NCBI GenBank assembly: GCA_027485835.1
Contig: JAIXQG010000002.1
Coordinates: 264,232-328,231 of the forward strand
DNA: 64,000 nucleotides
DNA from: Alphaproteobacteria bacterium
GTDB lineage: Bacteria > Pseudomonadota > Alphaproteobacteria > UBA2136 > UBA6156
Direction: 5' to 3'
The translations under genes were made by a program, and so were the position numbers. The notes under the pieces were generated by a model that searched no databases, was not told the origin of the DNA, and saw only the letters and a program-made list of their open reading frames with translations. Shown here one piece after another: positions 1 through 8,048 of this stretch (positions within the stretch are counted from its first letter, which is position 1; each line of letters begins with the position of its first letter).

Positions 1-1457
1 CTCTGGCGAACGACCCTTCCAATTCGTCGCTTCGCCGCAGCACGGTGGAGCAGGCAGAGCTGACCGCGCAAGCTTTGAATAATACCGCGAGTGACCTGCA
101 ACAGGTGGCTACCGATGCCGACAACCAGATTACCGCCGAGCTGGACACGGTCAACCAGCTGTTGAAAGACATTTACCTGCTGGGCCGCCAGATTAGCGAG
201 CTGACGACCAGCGCCAACGGCGGCAACACCAACGACCTGATGGACGCCCGCGACCAGAAGATTACCGAGCTTTCCTCCACCTTCGGGATTCAGGTCAACT
301 ACGATGCCGAAAACAACGGTGTGCGTATTTTGACCGAAAGCGGCCGCAAGCTTGTCGACTCCAGCGGGTATGTGCAGCTTTCCCGCGGGACTGCGGTGGG
401 CGCTTATCCGAGCATCGTGGCGCAGAACGTGCGTCAGGATGGTAGCCTTACCGAAGCGAAAATGGTGATTGACCCTACGGATCTCACTACCGGTAAAATT
501 AAGGCGCTGGCGGAAATCCGTGACGAAGTGGTGCCGGACTTGATGTCTCAGCTCAATGAGTTTACGGAAACCTTTACCGCAGCCCTGAACAAGCTTTCCA
601 GCCAAGGTACCAGCTACCCGCCGCAAAGCAGCCTGACGAGCGCCAATACTGCCGACCTTGCCGCGCCGACGACCGACCTGCTGACCAACGGTTTTGCCAG
701 CCTGAGCGGTGCGACGATCAATATCAGCACCACGACCACCGTGGGCGGGGTTATCAACACGACCGTCAGCACACCGATCACCCTCACCCCCGTGGCGGGC
801 GTACTTTCTCTGCAAGATATTGCCAACCAGATTAACAATAACCCGAACATCGGTAACGCAGCCTTAGGCGGTACCGCCGGTGTGATTGCCACCGCCGCCA
901 CCGACGTAGACGGCAACCCGTACCTGAAGATTGAAGCGGCTAGCACCAACGCCCGCGTGGTGATGGCGAATGCCGGTACCACCGATGTGCTCGGTAGCCT
1001 TGGGTTTAACAACCTGTTTACCGGCACCACCGCGGCTACTGTAGCAGTCCGTAGCGATATTTCGGCGAACCCGGACCGCTTCCCCGTCGCACGTATGAAC
1101 ACCGCGGGTGGGGTTTCCAGCACCGATGGCCAGAACATTGTGGCCATGGCGCAAATCGGCGATACGCGCCTGACCTTTGACGCCGCCGGCACGCTTGGTA
1201 CCCAGACGGTTACCGGTGTGTCGTACCTCAATACGCTGGCGAGCAACCTTGCGGTTTCGACCTCTTCGGCACGCGATAACGAAACGTTTGCCACCAACCT
1301 TTACACCCAGTCTCAAGAACTGGTGACCAGCACCAGCGGTGTGAACCTGAACGAAGAACTCGCGCAGATGTTAGTGTACCAAAACAGTTTTCAGGCCAGC
1401 TCGCGTATCATCAATGTGGTGAACGACCTGCTGCAAGAACTGATCAACATCATTTAA
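1..1457 (+). CDS. flgK: Flagellar hook-associated protein 1 (FlgK), 5' end outside window
   Basis: Forms the hook-filament junction outside the cell. The reading frame is open from the first bases (LANDPSNSSLRR...) through the GTG at 45, so that GTG is internal and the gene begins upstream of the window. The visible ~484 residues show the coiled D1 region (TAQALNNTASDLQQV) typical of FlgK, a variable threonine/alanine-rich middle, and the conserved C-terminal D0 helix (NLNEELAQMLVYQNSFQAS, then INVVNDLLQELI). flgL follows after 27 bp with its own Shine-Dalgarno sequence, the usual flgK-flgL pairing. The family call is secure; the N-terminus cannot be assessed. Confidence 0.93.
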   Translation, partial: LANDPSNSSLRRSTVEQAELTAQALNNTASDLQQVATDADNQITAELDTVNQLLKDIYLLGRQISELTTSANGGNTNDLMDARDQKITELSSTFGIQVNYDAENNGVRILTESGRKLVDSSGYVQLSRGTAVGAYPSIVAQNVRQDGSLTEAKMVIDPTDLTTGKIKALAEIRDEVVPDLMSQLNEFTETFTAALNKLSSQGTSYPPQSSLTSANTADLAAPTTDLLTNGFASLSGATINISTTTTVGGVINTTVSTPITLTPVAGVLSLQDIANQINNNPNIGNAALGGTAGVIATAATDVDGNPYLKIEAASTNARVVMANAGTTDVLGSLGFNNLFTGTTAATVAVRSDISANPDRFPVARMNTAGGVSSTDGQNIVAMAQIGDTRLTFDAAGTLGTQTVTGVSYLNTLASNLAVSTSSARDNETFATNLYTQSQELVTSTSGVNLNEELAQMLVYQNSFQASSRIINVVNDLLQELINII

Positions 1458-1484
1458 TCCCGGACGACATAAGGAGCACCCCAC

Positions 1485-2396
1485 ATGGTCAACCGCATCT
1501 CCACCGCCAGCCAGAACCTTTCCACGCTGCGTAACCTGCAGGCCTCCAACGCGGCGATGGCGCTGAGCACCTACCAGATTACCACCGGGCTGAAGTCGCG
1601 GACGTTGTCGGACGACGCGGGCAACGCCAACAAGCTGCTAACCCTGCGCGACGTGCAGACCCGTACCGAAACCTACATGACCAACCTTAACAGCGCCGAA
1701 CAGCAGCTGAAAGCCTCGGAAAGCGCGTTGCAGCAGATGACCGACCTGCTGAGTGAAGCGACCAGCCTTGCGACTACCGCGCGGAACGAAAACTCGGCCA
1801 GCACGCGCGATACGCTTTCGCCCAAAGCACAAGCGTTGGTGGAGAATTTTTACAGCCTGTTTAATACCCAGTATAATGGCCAGTATCTGTTTAGCGGTTC
1901 GAATGCGAATGTCTCGCCTATGGGGGATTCTCCGGCAGCCACCGCGTTTGGCGGTTACCCGCTGGATACCAGCTGGTACCAAGGTGACACCCAAATGGCG
2001 ACCGTTGTGAGCGGTGCCCAAACCACTCTGGAATATGGCGTGACCGGCAATTCCGATGCGTTCGCGCAGTTGAAATCCGGCCTGGAAACCCTGTGGTACG
2101 GCCTTGAGAATAACAATGTGACGGAAATTGATAACGCGATATCGGTATTGTCTAGCGCCAAGACATCGCTTTCCAGCATGGTGAGCGATGTGGGCGGACA
2201 GATGAACAGCGTAACCCAACAGACCGAACGTTACACTACGCAACAAGCCTTCATTACCGATAGTATTGATAGTGTGGAGAAGGTTGATGTGTCGGAGGCG
2301 CTGACCACGTTTTCCACGCAAAGCGCCACCTTGCAGGCCAGCATGATGGTGATCAGCCAGATTAACCAGACCAGCCTGCTGGATTACCTGCGCTAA
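1485..2396 (+). CDS. flgL: Flagellar hook-associated protein 3 (FlgL)
   Basis: Second hook-filament junction protein, exported by the flagellar secretion system. The 303 residues match the family length. The N-terminus (MVNRISTASQNLSTLRNLQ) and the C-terminal helix (FSTQSATLQASMMVISQIN, ending LLDYLR) are the flagellin-like D0/D1 segments that pack together. The middle contains the YLFSGSN motif common to FlgL. The start is supported by AAGGAG about 8 bp upstream. It lies 27 bp after flgK and is probably co-transcribed. A GC hairpin follows the stop. Confidence 0.93.
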   Translation: MVNRISTASQNLSTLRNLQASNAAMALSTYQITTGLKSRTLSDDAGNANKLLTLRDVQTRTETYMTNLNSAEQQLKASESALQQMTDLLSEATSLATTARNENSASTRDTLSPKAQALVENFYSLFNTQYNGQYLFSGSNANVSPMGDSPAATAFGGYPLDTSWYQGDTQMATVVSGAQTTLEYGVTGNSDAFAQLKSGLETLWYGLENNNVTEIDNAISVLSSAKTSLSSMVSDVGGQMNSVTQQTERYTTQQAFITDSIDSVEKVDVSEALTTFSTQSATLQASMMVISQINQTSLLDYLR

Positions 2397-2426
2397 CGCG
2401 TAACCGGCTAAACTTGGACCAAACTT

Positions 2427-2445
2427 GGGCGCCCGACTGGCGCCC
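2427..2445 (+). terminator. Hairpin between flgL and flhB
   Basis: A perfect 7-bp stem (GGGCGCC/GGCGCCC) with a 5-nt loop. Only a short, mixed tail follows, so it could be a weak terminator or a processing/stability hairpin between flgL and flhB. Confidence 0.4.
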
Positions 2446-2471
2446 TTACGTTGTGTGAGTTAGGTTGGCGC

Positions 2472-3563
2472 ATGGCCGATGATGAAGACCAGAGCAGTAA
2501 AACCCACGACCCTACCGAGCGACGGCTAAGGCAGCTGCGCGATGACGGCAACGTGCCGCATAGCCGTGAGGTGAACAACTTGTTTGCCGTATTAGGCATG
2601 GTGGCCGTAGCAGCCTTGTTGGGCCCATGGGCGATGAACCAGCTGTTACAGATGGGTGCCAGCGTGCTGCAAAACGCCGGTACCATGCCGCTGGAAGACA
2701 CCGCCGCGACCGGTGTAGTGATGACAAGCACCGGTATGTCGTTCTTCACGGCGATGTTGCCGGTGTTCGGCCTGATGATGCTTTTGGGCATTGGCGGCAG
2801 TTGGATTCAGAACGGTGGGGTGTTTTCGTCCAAACCAGTCGAACCGTCCCTTTCCAAAATATCGCTGATTGAGGGTTTTAAGCGGATGTTCAGCCTCAAA
2901 AGCGTCGCGGAGCTTTTAAAAAGCTTTGTGAAAATGGTGGTGATTGGCTGGGCGATGGTGTGGGTGGCATGGCAGCGCCGCGATGAACTGTTAGGCCTAA
3001 TGGACAGCCCCCTGCCCGTGATGCTGGCGCGCCTGAGCGACCTGACCCTGCGCTTGTTGGGTATTGTGGTGGCGATTATGGCGGTGCTGGCGCTTGCGGA
3101 TTTTTTGTTCGAGCGCTTTCAGTACATCCATAAAAACCGCATGAGTTTGAAGGAATTGAAGGACGAGATGAAGGATACCGAAGGGGATCCGCACATCAAA
3201 AGCCGCCAGCGCCAGATACGCATGGAGCGGGCGCGCAAGCGCATGATGTCGGAGGTGCCGAAAGCCGACGTGATTATCACCAACCCGACCCACTACGCAG
3301 TGGCGCTGCGCTATAAGCCGGAGATGGGCGACGCCGCCCCCACCGTGGTGGCCAAGGGTGTGGATGCCGTGGCGGCGCGGATCCGTGAAGTGGCGACCGA
3401 ACATGGCATACCGCTGTACGAAGACCCGCCGCTGGCGCGCGAGCTGTGGCGCAGCGTGGACCTCGACCAGAGCATACCGATTGAATTGTATGAGGTTGTG
3501 GCCAAGGTGATGGCGTTTGTGATGGAGTTGCGGAAGAAGTCGGGCAAGCGGTTGAATTTTTAG
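2472..3563 (+). CDS. flhB: Flagellar export-apparatus protein FlhB
   Basis: Inner-membrane gatekeeper of the flagellar type III export apparatus; self-cleavage switches export from rod/hook to filament substrates. I use the ATG at 2472 (MADDEDQSSKTHDPTERR), the typical FlhB N-terminus, instead of the upstream in-frame TTG at 2451. The 363 residues show four hydrophobic segments (about 35-55, 85-112, 150-172, 190-215), the linker rich in K/E/R, and the autocleavage motif NPTH at about 271-274 followed by YAVALRY. Length and motif are normal. The gene sits directly downstream of flgK-flgL. Confidence 0.95.
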   Translation: MADDEDQSSKTHDPTERRLRQLRDDGNVPHSREVNNLFAVLGMVAVAALLGPWAMNQLLQMGASVLQNAGTMPLEDTAATGVVMTSTGMSFFTAMLPVFGLMMLLGIGGSWIQNGGVFSSKPVEPSLSKISLIEGFKRMFSLKSVAELLKSFVKMVVIGWAMVWVAWQRRDELLGLMDSPLPVMLARLSDLTLRLLGIVVAIMAVLALADFLFERFQYIHKNRMSLKELKDEMKDTEGDPHIKSRQRQIRMERARKRMMSEVPKADVIITNPTHYAVALRYKPEMGDAAPTVVAKGVDAVAARIREVATEHGIPLYEDPPLARELWRSVDLDQSIPIELYEVVAKVMAFVMELRKKSGKRLNF

Positions 3564-3589
3564 GCCTGATCTTGAATTTACCTATCTGA

Positions 3590-3603
3590 GCCCTATATAG
3601 GGC
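3590..3603. promoter_or_regulatory. 14-bp perfect palindrome upstream of the Nudix-like gene
   Basis: GCCCTATATAGGGC reads identically on both strands, 87 bp before the gene starting at 3691. It could be an operator; no regulator is identified and the role is inferred only from position. Confidence 0.3.
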
Positions 3604-3690
3604 GCAAGGCCCCTATTCATGCGGTATGGCCTCCGCAATTCTTTTCGCTTGGGCTTTGCCCTTTTGCCGCCCTTAGGAGGGGCTATTCTT

Positions 3691-4476
3691 ATGAGAAATC
3701 CGCTTTCGGATCATGACTACATGCGCACCATCGGCTTGTTTGGTGTCGCATTTTACGAGCAGTATGCTCGTGACGTGACTGACACCAAGGTTATTCACAC
3801 CTTTACGTTGATGAAAGCTGAGGGTGACGAGGACGAAATCGGCGAAGTCGTCGGCACTTTCGTATGGGAGCTGTTGACCGGAACCGGTCAAAGCGTCGAT
3901 GTGATGAACACGATGCCCGAGGGCTGGCATTGGCCGGTTCTTTCGGTCGTTGATGAACTCATTGCAGCGTATGACGCACGGGGCACCGTGCTTCCCGCCT
4001 TGCCGGACGTGGTCACGTTCGTCACTCCGATGGAAAACGGTAGCGCCCAGCTTCAACGGCGTGCCTTTCGGGGCCGTAACGGTGCTCGCATCCTCGATCC
4101 GGGGAAGGACTCTATTAACGGCGGTGGCATGAAAACCGCGAATGTGATGGCGGAACTCATCCGCGAAGGAATGGAAGAATTGCGAGTACCCTTGACGGAA
4201 GACGACTTCGACAAGGTCGGCGACTTGTATGATCCGAGCGCCGGTCGTTGCAATCATGTGTTTCGCGTCAACAAGGGTTACGACACCCTGCTGAAGACGC
4301 GACTCACGGTTGAAGAGGCCGTCGATGCCCTGACGAGACCGGAAGGCATCGGTCGCAACTTCTTGTGGCTGGAGGATCTTCAAGACCTGCGGTCAGAGGG
4401 CCTTCTGACCAGCATTTCGGAACTCATTTTCACGAAGTTTCCTGAACTGCTGCCACTTCCGCGGCCGCAGGCCTGA
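3691..4476 (+). CDS. Nudix-like protein with degenerate Nudix box
   Basis: Predicted 261-residue cytosolic protein. The ATG at 3691 is chosen because it is preceded by AGGAGG at ideal spacing; the frame extends upstream but without a good site. Residues 144-166 (GGGMKTANVMAELIREGMEE) resemble the Nudix box: the glycines and the REGMEE segment corresponding to RExxEE are present, but the first glutamate of the consensus is alanine, so the activity is uncertain. No close family member is recognised and the N-terminal ~110 residues are unassigned. It stands alone between flhB and a second unknown gene, with its own hairpin/T-tract terminator. Nudix fold is inference; hydrolase activity is not established. 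Confidence 0.5.
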   Translation: MRNPLSDHDYMRTIGLFGVAFYEQYARDVTDTKVIHTFTLMKAEGDEDEIGEVVGTFVWELLTGTGQSVDVMNTMPEGWHWPVLSVVDELIAAYDARGTVLPALPDVVTFVTPMENGSAQLQRRAFRGRNGARILDPGKDSINGGGMKTANVMAELIREGMEELRVPLTEDDFDKVGDLYDPSAGRCNHVFRVNKGYDTLLKTRLTVEEAVDALTRPEGIGRNFLWLEDLQDLRSEGLLTSISELIFTKFPELLPLPRPQA

Positions 4477-4489
4477 CCAACGACACTTG

Positions 4490-4522
4490 CCGCCGCACCT
4501 TTAGGGGTGCGGTGGTTTTTTT
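4490..4522 (+). terminator. Rho-independent terminator
   Basis: A GC-rich stem (CCGCCGCACC pairing with GGTGCGGTGG), 4-6 nt loop and seven Ts. The sequence is strikingly similar to the terminator at 5383, including the CAACGAC leader before it. Confidence 0.85.
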
Positions 4523-4619
4523 CCTATTGAACTCATACGATTCCCATTGAATTTGTATACTATTTTAATTACAAGTAATATGTTAGCAAATCGCTGGCGA
4601 TCTCTTATGGAGCAAAACC

Positions 4620-5372
4620 ATGACCAACGTTTCCAATGCGCCCTCGCTTGAGGGACAGGAAAACACACGCAAGACCGAGTGGGAGAAACTGAACCGGATG
4701 CTGGAAGAGAGGTTCTACGACAACCGTCTTTCCTTCCGGCTGGTGGCCATGCTTTCCAAGCTTTATTTCGTTCCAGAAGGCAAAGCGGTCCACACACCTA
4801 CTATCTGGATATGGAATGAGGGGCAGAAAAGCTATGATTGCCCCAGCAAAGACCGCTCCGGGCATGACCCTTACAATCGACTGGTCTCTCCAGACGAAAG
4901 AAATCGACTGGTCTGTGACAACGGATTCAACCGGCATGAGAAATGGCAGAACGCCGCCTTCTGGTGGGAAGCGACACGGGCTTTGGGGCTTCGTCGGGAT
5001 CCCCAACATCTGAACGATCTCGTCGAGAAGAAGCACACTTTCTGGTTTCGCGGTCACCGCCGCGATATTTTCAATGCTGTACAGCTCGACAAGGATCTCG
5101 CAGCACAAGTCAACCAGATCGGTATCGAAAATGGATCCGTATCTCCTTGGACTATCAGAGAGTCTTCGCTTCGCGAGGAACCTTGGGGTGAATGGAAGTA
5201 CGAACTGATCCATCCCAAACCTTACAAGGCCAAGGAGGGTGATTGGATCTGCGCCGAGAAGATGGACTCCTCGGCTCTGTATCTTTTCGGAGAATTCCCT
5301 TATAATCGGGCACGGTTGTTCCCGAGGAAATTCTTTGACGAACGTGCACGATTTATCGACGATGTTCTCTAA
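4620..5372 (+). CDS. Uncharacterised 250-residue protein
   Basis: I do not recognise this protein. The ATG at 4620 follows a GGAG about 8 bp upstream. It has no signal peptide or membrane segment and is rich in charged and aromatic residues (many W, F, R and E), which suggests a soluble cytosolic protein. Notable stretches are WIWNEGQKSYDCPSKDR near residue 65 and TFWFRGHRRDIFNAV near 142. The upstream 120 bp is AT-rich with a TATACT at 4556 that could be a -10 element. It is followed by a strong terminator, so it looks like a one-gene transcription unit between flhB and the flagellar genes. Confidence 0.7.
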   Translation: MTNVSNAPSLEGQENTRKTEWEKLNRMLEERFYDNRLSFRLVAMLSKLYFVPEGKAVHTPTIWIWNEGQKSYDCPSKDRSGHDPYNRLVSPDERNRLVCDNGFNRHEKWQNAAFWWEATRALGLRRDPQHLNDLVEKKHTFWFRGHRRDIFNAVQLDKDLAAQVNQIGIENGSVSPWTIRESSLREEPWGEWKYELIHPKPYKAKEGDWICAEKMDSSALYLFGEFPYNRARLFPRKFFDERARFIDDVL

Positions 5373-5382
5373 CAACGACTTA

Positions 5383-5414
5383 CCGCCGCGCCCTCAGGGG
5401 TGCGGCGGTTTTTT
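5383..5414 (+). terminator. Rho-independent terminator
   Basis: CCGCCGC...GCGGCGG stem with a short loop and a run of six Ts, 10 bp after the stop at 5372. It resembles the terminator at 4490 in both stem and flanking bases. Confidence 0.88.
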
Positions 5415-5494
5415 GGTTTGGATAGAGATGTTACACCTGTGCAAACGGGTGACACCCCTTTGAAACGAAACAGGGTTTTGGGGAGGCTTTGCTT

Positions 5495-5584
5495 GTGGGT
5501 GCATTCATTGGGGTGCAGCCTGAGGGTCTGATTGTTGCGTACCGTTTTCGCCTTGTTATGAGGAAACCTTGCGAGACGGTTTGA
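5495..5584 (+). CDS. Possible 29-residue micro-ORF with GTG start
   Basis: A GGGGAGG sits 8 bp before a GTG that opens 29 codons (MGAFIGVQPEGLIVAYRFRL...) and ends at 5584, in the gap between two terminator/RBS-bounded genes. There is no homology argument, and an RBS match alone can be chance in this GC-rich DNA. Kept as a low-confidence candidate. Confidence 0.2.
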   Translation: MGAFIGVQPEGLIVAYRFRLVMRKPCETV

Positions 5585-5621
5585 GTGCCATTCCCCTGTT
5601 CACAACGCTCTGGAGGAGACC

Positions 5622-5852
5622 ATGAAAAAGCTGCTGCATGCCTTTCAGAACTGGCTGGCCACGCAACGTGCGCTGGCCGCCAAACGCCTACAGGAAGAAC
5701 ACAACCGCCAAGCCTACTTTGACGAAAACCGCTTCAAGCCTTTCGACAAGAACGGCAACCGGATCACTTACTGGGGCGATCTGGATAACCCGGGCGAGAA
5801 GACACCGCGATATGGCTACGTGTATGACGTGGCTGCACCGAAGACGACGTGA
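5622..5852 (+). CDS. Small hypothetical protein (76 residues)
   Basis: Unknown. An excellent GGAGGAG lies 6 bp before the ATG. The N-terminal half is an amphipathic, basic helix (MKKLLHAFQNWLATQRALAA) that may associate with membrane or nucleic acid; the C-terminal half is polar with DKNGNRITYWGDLDNP. No conserved domain is recognised. It is followed 7 bp later by a 33-residue membrane peptide gene, so the two may be translated from one mRNA. Confidence 0.6.
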   Translation: MKKLLHAFQNWLATQRALAAKRLQEEHNRQAYFDENRFKPFDKNGNRITYWGDLDNPGEKTPRYGYVYDVAAPKTT

Positions 5853-5859
5853 GGCGGCG

Positions 5860-5961
5860 ATGGTGCTGAACCCGTTTTTCATCATCGCTTGGGGGATGTT
5901 CGAGCTTAGTCTTGAAATGAACCCGTTCCTGCGGCCGTGGCTGCCCGCCAAGGCCGAATGA
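5860..5961 (+). CDS. 33-residue hydrophobic peptide
   Basis: MVLNPFFIIAWGMFELSLEM followed by NPFLRPWLPAKAE. A GAGGCGG lies just before the ATG, 7 bp after the stop of the 76-residue gene. The first half could form one membrane helix. The arrangement suggests translational coupling. Small size makes the call uncertain. Confidence 0.4.
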   Translation: MVLNPFFIIAWGMFELSLEMNPFLRPWLPAKAE

Positions 5962-5968
5962 CACCCGT

Positions 5969-5993
5969 TGCGCCGCGCTTATGGTGCGGCGCA
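5969..5993 (+). terminator. Hairpin after the 33-residue peptide gene
   Basis: Perfect 8-bp stem TGCGCCGC/GCGGCGCA with a 9-nt loop, 7 bp after the stop. No T-tract follows, so it may be a stability element and not a true terminator. Confidence 0.45.
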
Positions 5994-6132
5994 CGGCTAA
6001 GGGGTTGTTATCCTGCGGAAGAGGCGTAGGCTCTTAACACTACCCTTTAGTGCTTTTGTATGTGTATTTGTAATGTGCGTTCAACTTTGGAAATGCGGCA
6101 ACGGATTTGTCCGCTTTGGAGGAGGAACTACC

Positions 6133-6234
6133 ATGGCTACTACCCTGTTTCTTATTGGCGTCGCCGGTCTCTGCTATGTCATCTGGCAGCACGGCGTTCC
6201 GTCGTCCCTCGGTCGCGGTGTCAACGTGAAGTGA
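6133..6234 (+). CDS. 33-residue single-helix membrane peptide
   Basis: GGAGGAACTACC precedes ATG with near-ideal spacing. The peptide MATTLFLIGVAGLCYVIWQH then GVPSSLGRGVNVK has one clear transmembrane segment (about residues 4-18) and a short basic tail. It is followed by a strong terminator, so it is a self-contained transcription unit. Function unknown; toxin-like, regulatory or structural roles cannot be distinguished. Confidence 0.5.
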   Translation: MATTLFLIGVAGLCYVIWQHGVPSSLGRGVNVK

Positions 6235-6265
6235 CACGTGTGACCTATTTTACCTGTAAACTGAT

Positions 6266-6296
6266 GCGGCGCCCTGAGAGGGGCGCCGCGTTTTTT
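6266..6296 (+). terminator. Rho-independent terminator
   Basis: GCGGCGCCC/GGGCGCCGC, a 9-bp stem with a 6-nt loop (TGAGAG), then a T6 run. Ends the plus-strand small-gene region just before the convergent flgH. Confidence 0.9.
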
Positions 6297-6321
6297 GTTG
6301 TTATTGGCATCCGGCCGTGGG

Positions 6322-7038
6322 TTAGAACGGCAGAATCTTGTCGATCCAGCGCACGCCGTATTGCGGGGTCTGGGCGTCGTCAAGCACACCGCGGCCGGCG
6401 TAGGCGATGCGGGCCTCGGCGATTTTGCCGCTGGCAATGGTGTTTTGCGAGGTAATGTCTTCCGGACGGACGATGCCTTGCAGCGTCATCACCTGCTTTT
6501 CGTAATTTACCAGCACCTCACGCTGGCCTTGGATGACCAGCAAGCCATTGGGCATGACTTGCGTGACGACAGCGGCGATGGAGGCGGTTAAGTTGTCCTT
6601 GCGGTCGGTTTTAGCGTCGCCTTGAAAGTCGCGGTTGCTGTTGGTGTTGACGAGGTTGTTGGGTGACAGAGGAATACCACGTTCGCGCAGCTTGCCTTCC
6701 AAGTTCAGGAAGTCGAGCAAGCCCGCCTGTTGGTTATGGGTGCGGGAGGCATCGGTTTTGGCTTCTACCTTGGCAGAGGCGGTTTCTTGCACGATCACGG
6801 TAATGATATCGCCAAGCTGATGGGCGCGGCTATCCTTAAAGAACTGTTTGCTGCCGGGCACCCATAGCGAGCCCATTTGCGGCGTGGCGGGGGATGGCAT
6901 GGTGACCGGAATGGGCAGTTGGGGTTTGGACTGCGTGCCGAGACCTTCCGATAGCGAGGTCATTTCCGGACGGACCAGACTTTGGCACCCGGCCAAAGCC
7001 AGAGCGGTGAATGCGGCGGTGAGGATGGTGCGGTTCAT
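6322..7038 (-). CDS. flgH: Flagellar L-ring protein FlgH
   Basis: Outer-membrane lipoprotein that forms the L-ring bushing around the flagellar rod. The 238 residues begin with a lipoprotein signal (MNRTILTAAFTALALAGC; lipobox LAGC with Cys at 18). Family hallmarks are GSLWVPGSKQFFKDSRAHQLGDIITVIVQE and, near the C-terminus, GLLVIQGQREVLVNYEKQ followed by GIVRPEDI. Start is supported by AAGGAG upstream. It is the last gene of the minus-strand unit with flgA and a small membrane protein. Confidence 0.96.
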   Translation of the reverse strand: MNRTILTAAFTALALAGCQSLVRPEMTSLSEGLGTQSKPQLPIPVTMPSPATPQMGSLWVPGSKQFFKDSRAHQLGDIITVIVQETASAKVEAKTDASRTHNQQAGLLDFLNLEGKLRERGIPLSPNNLVNTNSNRDFQGDAKTDRKDNLTASIAAVVTQVMPNGLLVIQGQREVLVNYEKQVMTLQGIVRPEDITSQNTIASGKIAEARIAYAGRGVLDDAQTPQYGVRWIDKILPF

Positions 7039-7061
7039 AACGGGAGGCTCCTTCTCAAAAC

Positions 7062-7586
7062 TTAGTTCATTTCCACCACGCCGTCGGCCGTGACGGTACC
7101 GGTGAGCGTGCTGCGGGTGGCGGGGTTGACGACACGGATGGACTGGCCTTGCTGGCCGTCTTCCAGTGCCTGTGCGGTGCCGGAGAGCTCAATACCGCCC
7201 TTGCGGTAGACGAGCGTAACCATCTGGTTGCGGCTGATGAGCGGGGCTATACGCACGTGCAGCTTGTTGACAGCCTCACCGGCTGGCAAGGGCCGCACGG
7301 TTTGCTGGCCGGTCAGTTCTGCCGCACTTGTAATGGTACTGGCATAAACTTTGGAGGCGGGGACGCTGACCATGGTGATATTGTCGGCGGTAATGGTTTG
7401 GCCACGCTGGAGCGGTTGCTTGAGCACCGGCACCTGTACTTCGGATTGTGCCGTGGAGATAGGTGACGCTAATGCTTCATTTGTTAATTCCGGCGGCGGG
7501 AGCAAGGCCGGAATGGCGGCAACCTGTGCCTGTGCGGTGGTGGCACAGAACAGTGCGGATAGTATTAAAGCGCGGTGCATGGTCAT
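7062..7586 (-). CDS. flgA: Flagellar P-ring assembly chaperone FlgA
   Basis: Periplasmic chaperone for assembly of the P-ring (FlgI). The 174 residues start with a cleavable signal peptide (HRALILSALFCATTAQAQV) and contain the SAF-like segment QPLQRGQTITADNITMVSVP, then GQQTVRPLPAGEAV and the C-terminal domain with GIELSGTAQALEDG. Two ATGs (7586 and 7580) compete; SD spacing slightly favours 7580. flgH follows after 23 bp, and both lie downstream of a sigma-54-type promoter at 7862. Confidence 0.9.
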   Translation of the reverse strand: MTMHRALILSALFCATTAQAQVAAIPALLPPPELTNEALASPISTAQSEVQVPVLKQPLQRGQTITADNITMVSVPASKVYASTITSAAELTGQQTVRPLPAGEAVNKLHVRIAPLISRNQMVTLVYRKGGIELSGTAQALEDGQQGQSIRVVNPATRSTLTGTVTADGVVEMN

Positions 7587-7605
7587 CTCTCCCCTCGTCT
7601 CTCGT

Positions 7606-7785
7606 CTAGCCCAGCATCAACACCGGAATGCCGGTGGCCAGGATGAAGAGCCACGCAGCCGTTTGCAGATTGAAGGGGCTTTCAGCGGGCTGGTTGAAGT
7701 CGCGCCACGTCAGCATGGCAAAGGCGTTGTCGCGCTGCAGGATAATGTCTTCGGCTTCGTCGTTCAGCCACTGGATGAGGTTCAT
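7606..7785 (-). CDS. Small membrane protein leading the flgA-flgH unit
   Basis: 59 residues, MNLIQWLNDEAEDIILQRDN..., start at 7785 chosen because it has AGAGACA upstream and gives a sensible N-terminus; an extension to 7878 would run across the sigma-54 promoter. Residues 45-58 (AAWLFILATGIPVLML) are hydrophobic and probably membrane-inserted at the very C-terminus. It lies directly downstream of the promoter and 19 bp before flgA. I do not recognise the family; a flagellar role is inferred from position only. Confidence 0.65.
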   Translation of the reverse strand: MNLIQWLNDEAEDIILQRDNAFAMLTWRDFNQPAESPFNLQTAAWLFILATGIPVLMLG

Positions 7786-7861
7786 GGTTCTTGTCTCTCT
7801 TGTTTGTGATCGGTTGATCACCCCTTTTCGACCCGTGTGAGGGGTCCTCCACCTCTGGTTA

Positions 7862-7877
7862 TGCAACTTGCGTGCCA
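7862..7877 (-). promoter_or_regulatory. Sigma-54 (RpoN) promoter of the flgA-flgH unit
   Basis: On the minus strand the sequence is TGGCACGCAAGTTGCA, matching the -24/-12 consensus TGGCACG-N4-TTGCA exactly. It lies about 75 bp upstream of the start at 7785. Sigma-54 control needs an enhancer-binding activator (FlbD/FleQ type), which is not in the window. Confidence 0.88.
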
Positions 7878-7983
7878 AAGTAAGTGAATACTTAGTTTCC
7901 TCATAATTTTACGTAACTATATGTGCGATTTTTACAACAAAAAGAACCACATCTTGCGCTACCAAGCGTAGCCGAACGCTCGG

Positions 7984-8016
7984 AAAAAGGAGGCATACCT
8001 TGGTGCACGCCTCCTT
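7984..8016 (-). terminator. Terminator after flgG
   Basis: AAGGAGGC/GCCTCCTT 8-bp stem with a 14-nt loop; on the minus strand the stem is followed by a T-run. It separates flgF-flgG from the downstream sigma-54 unit. Confidence 0.8.
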
Positions 8017-8048
8017 CTTTTTATTTTAGCCACCCAGCCTTTAAGGGC

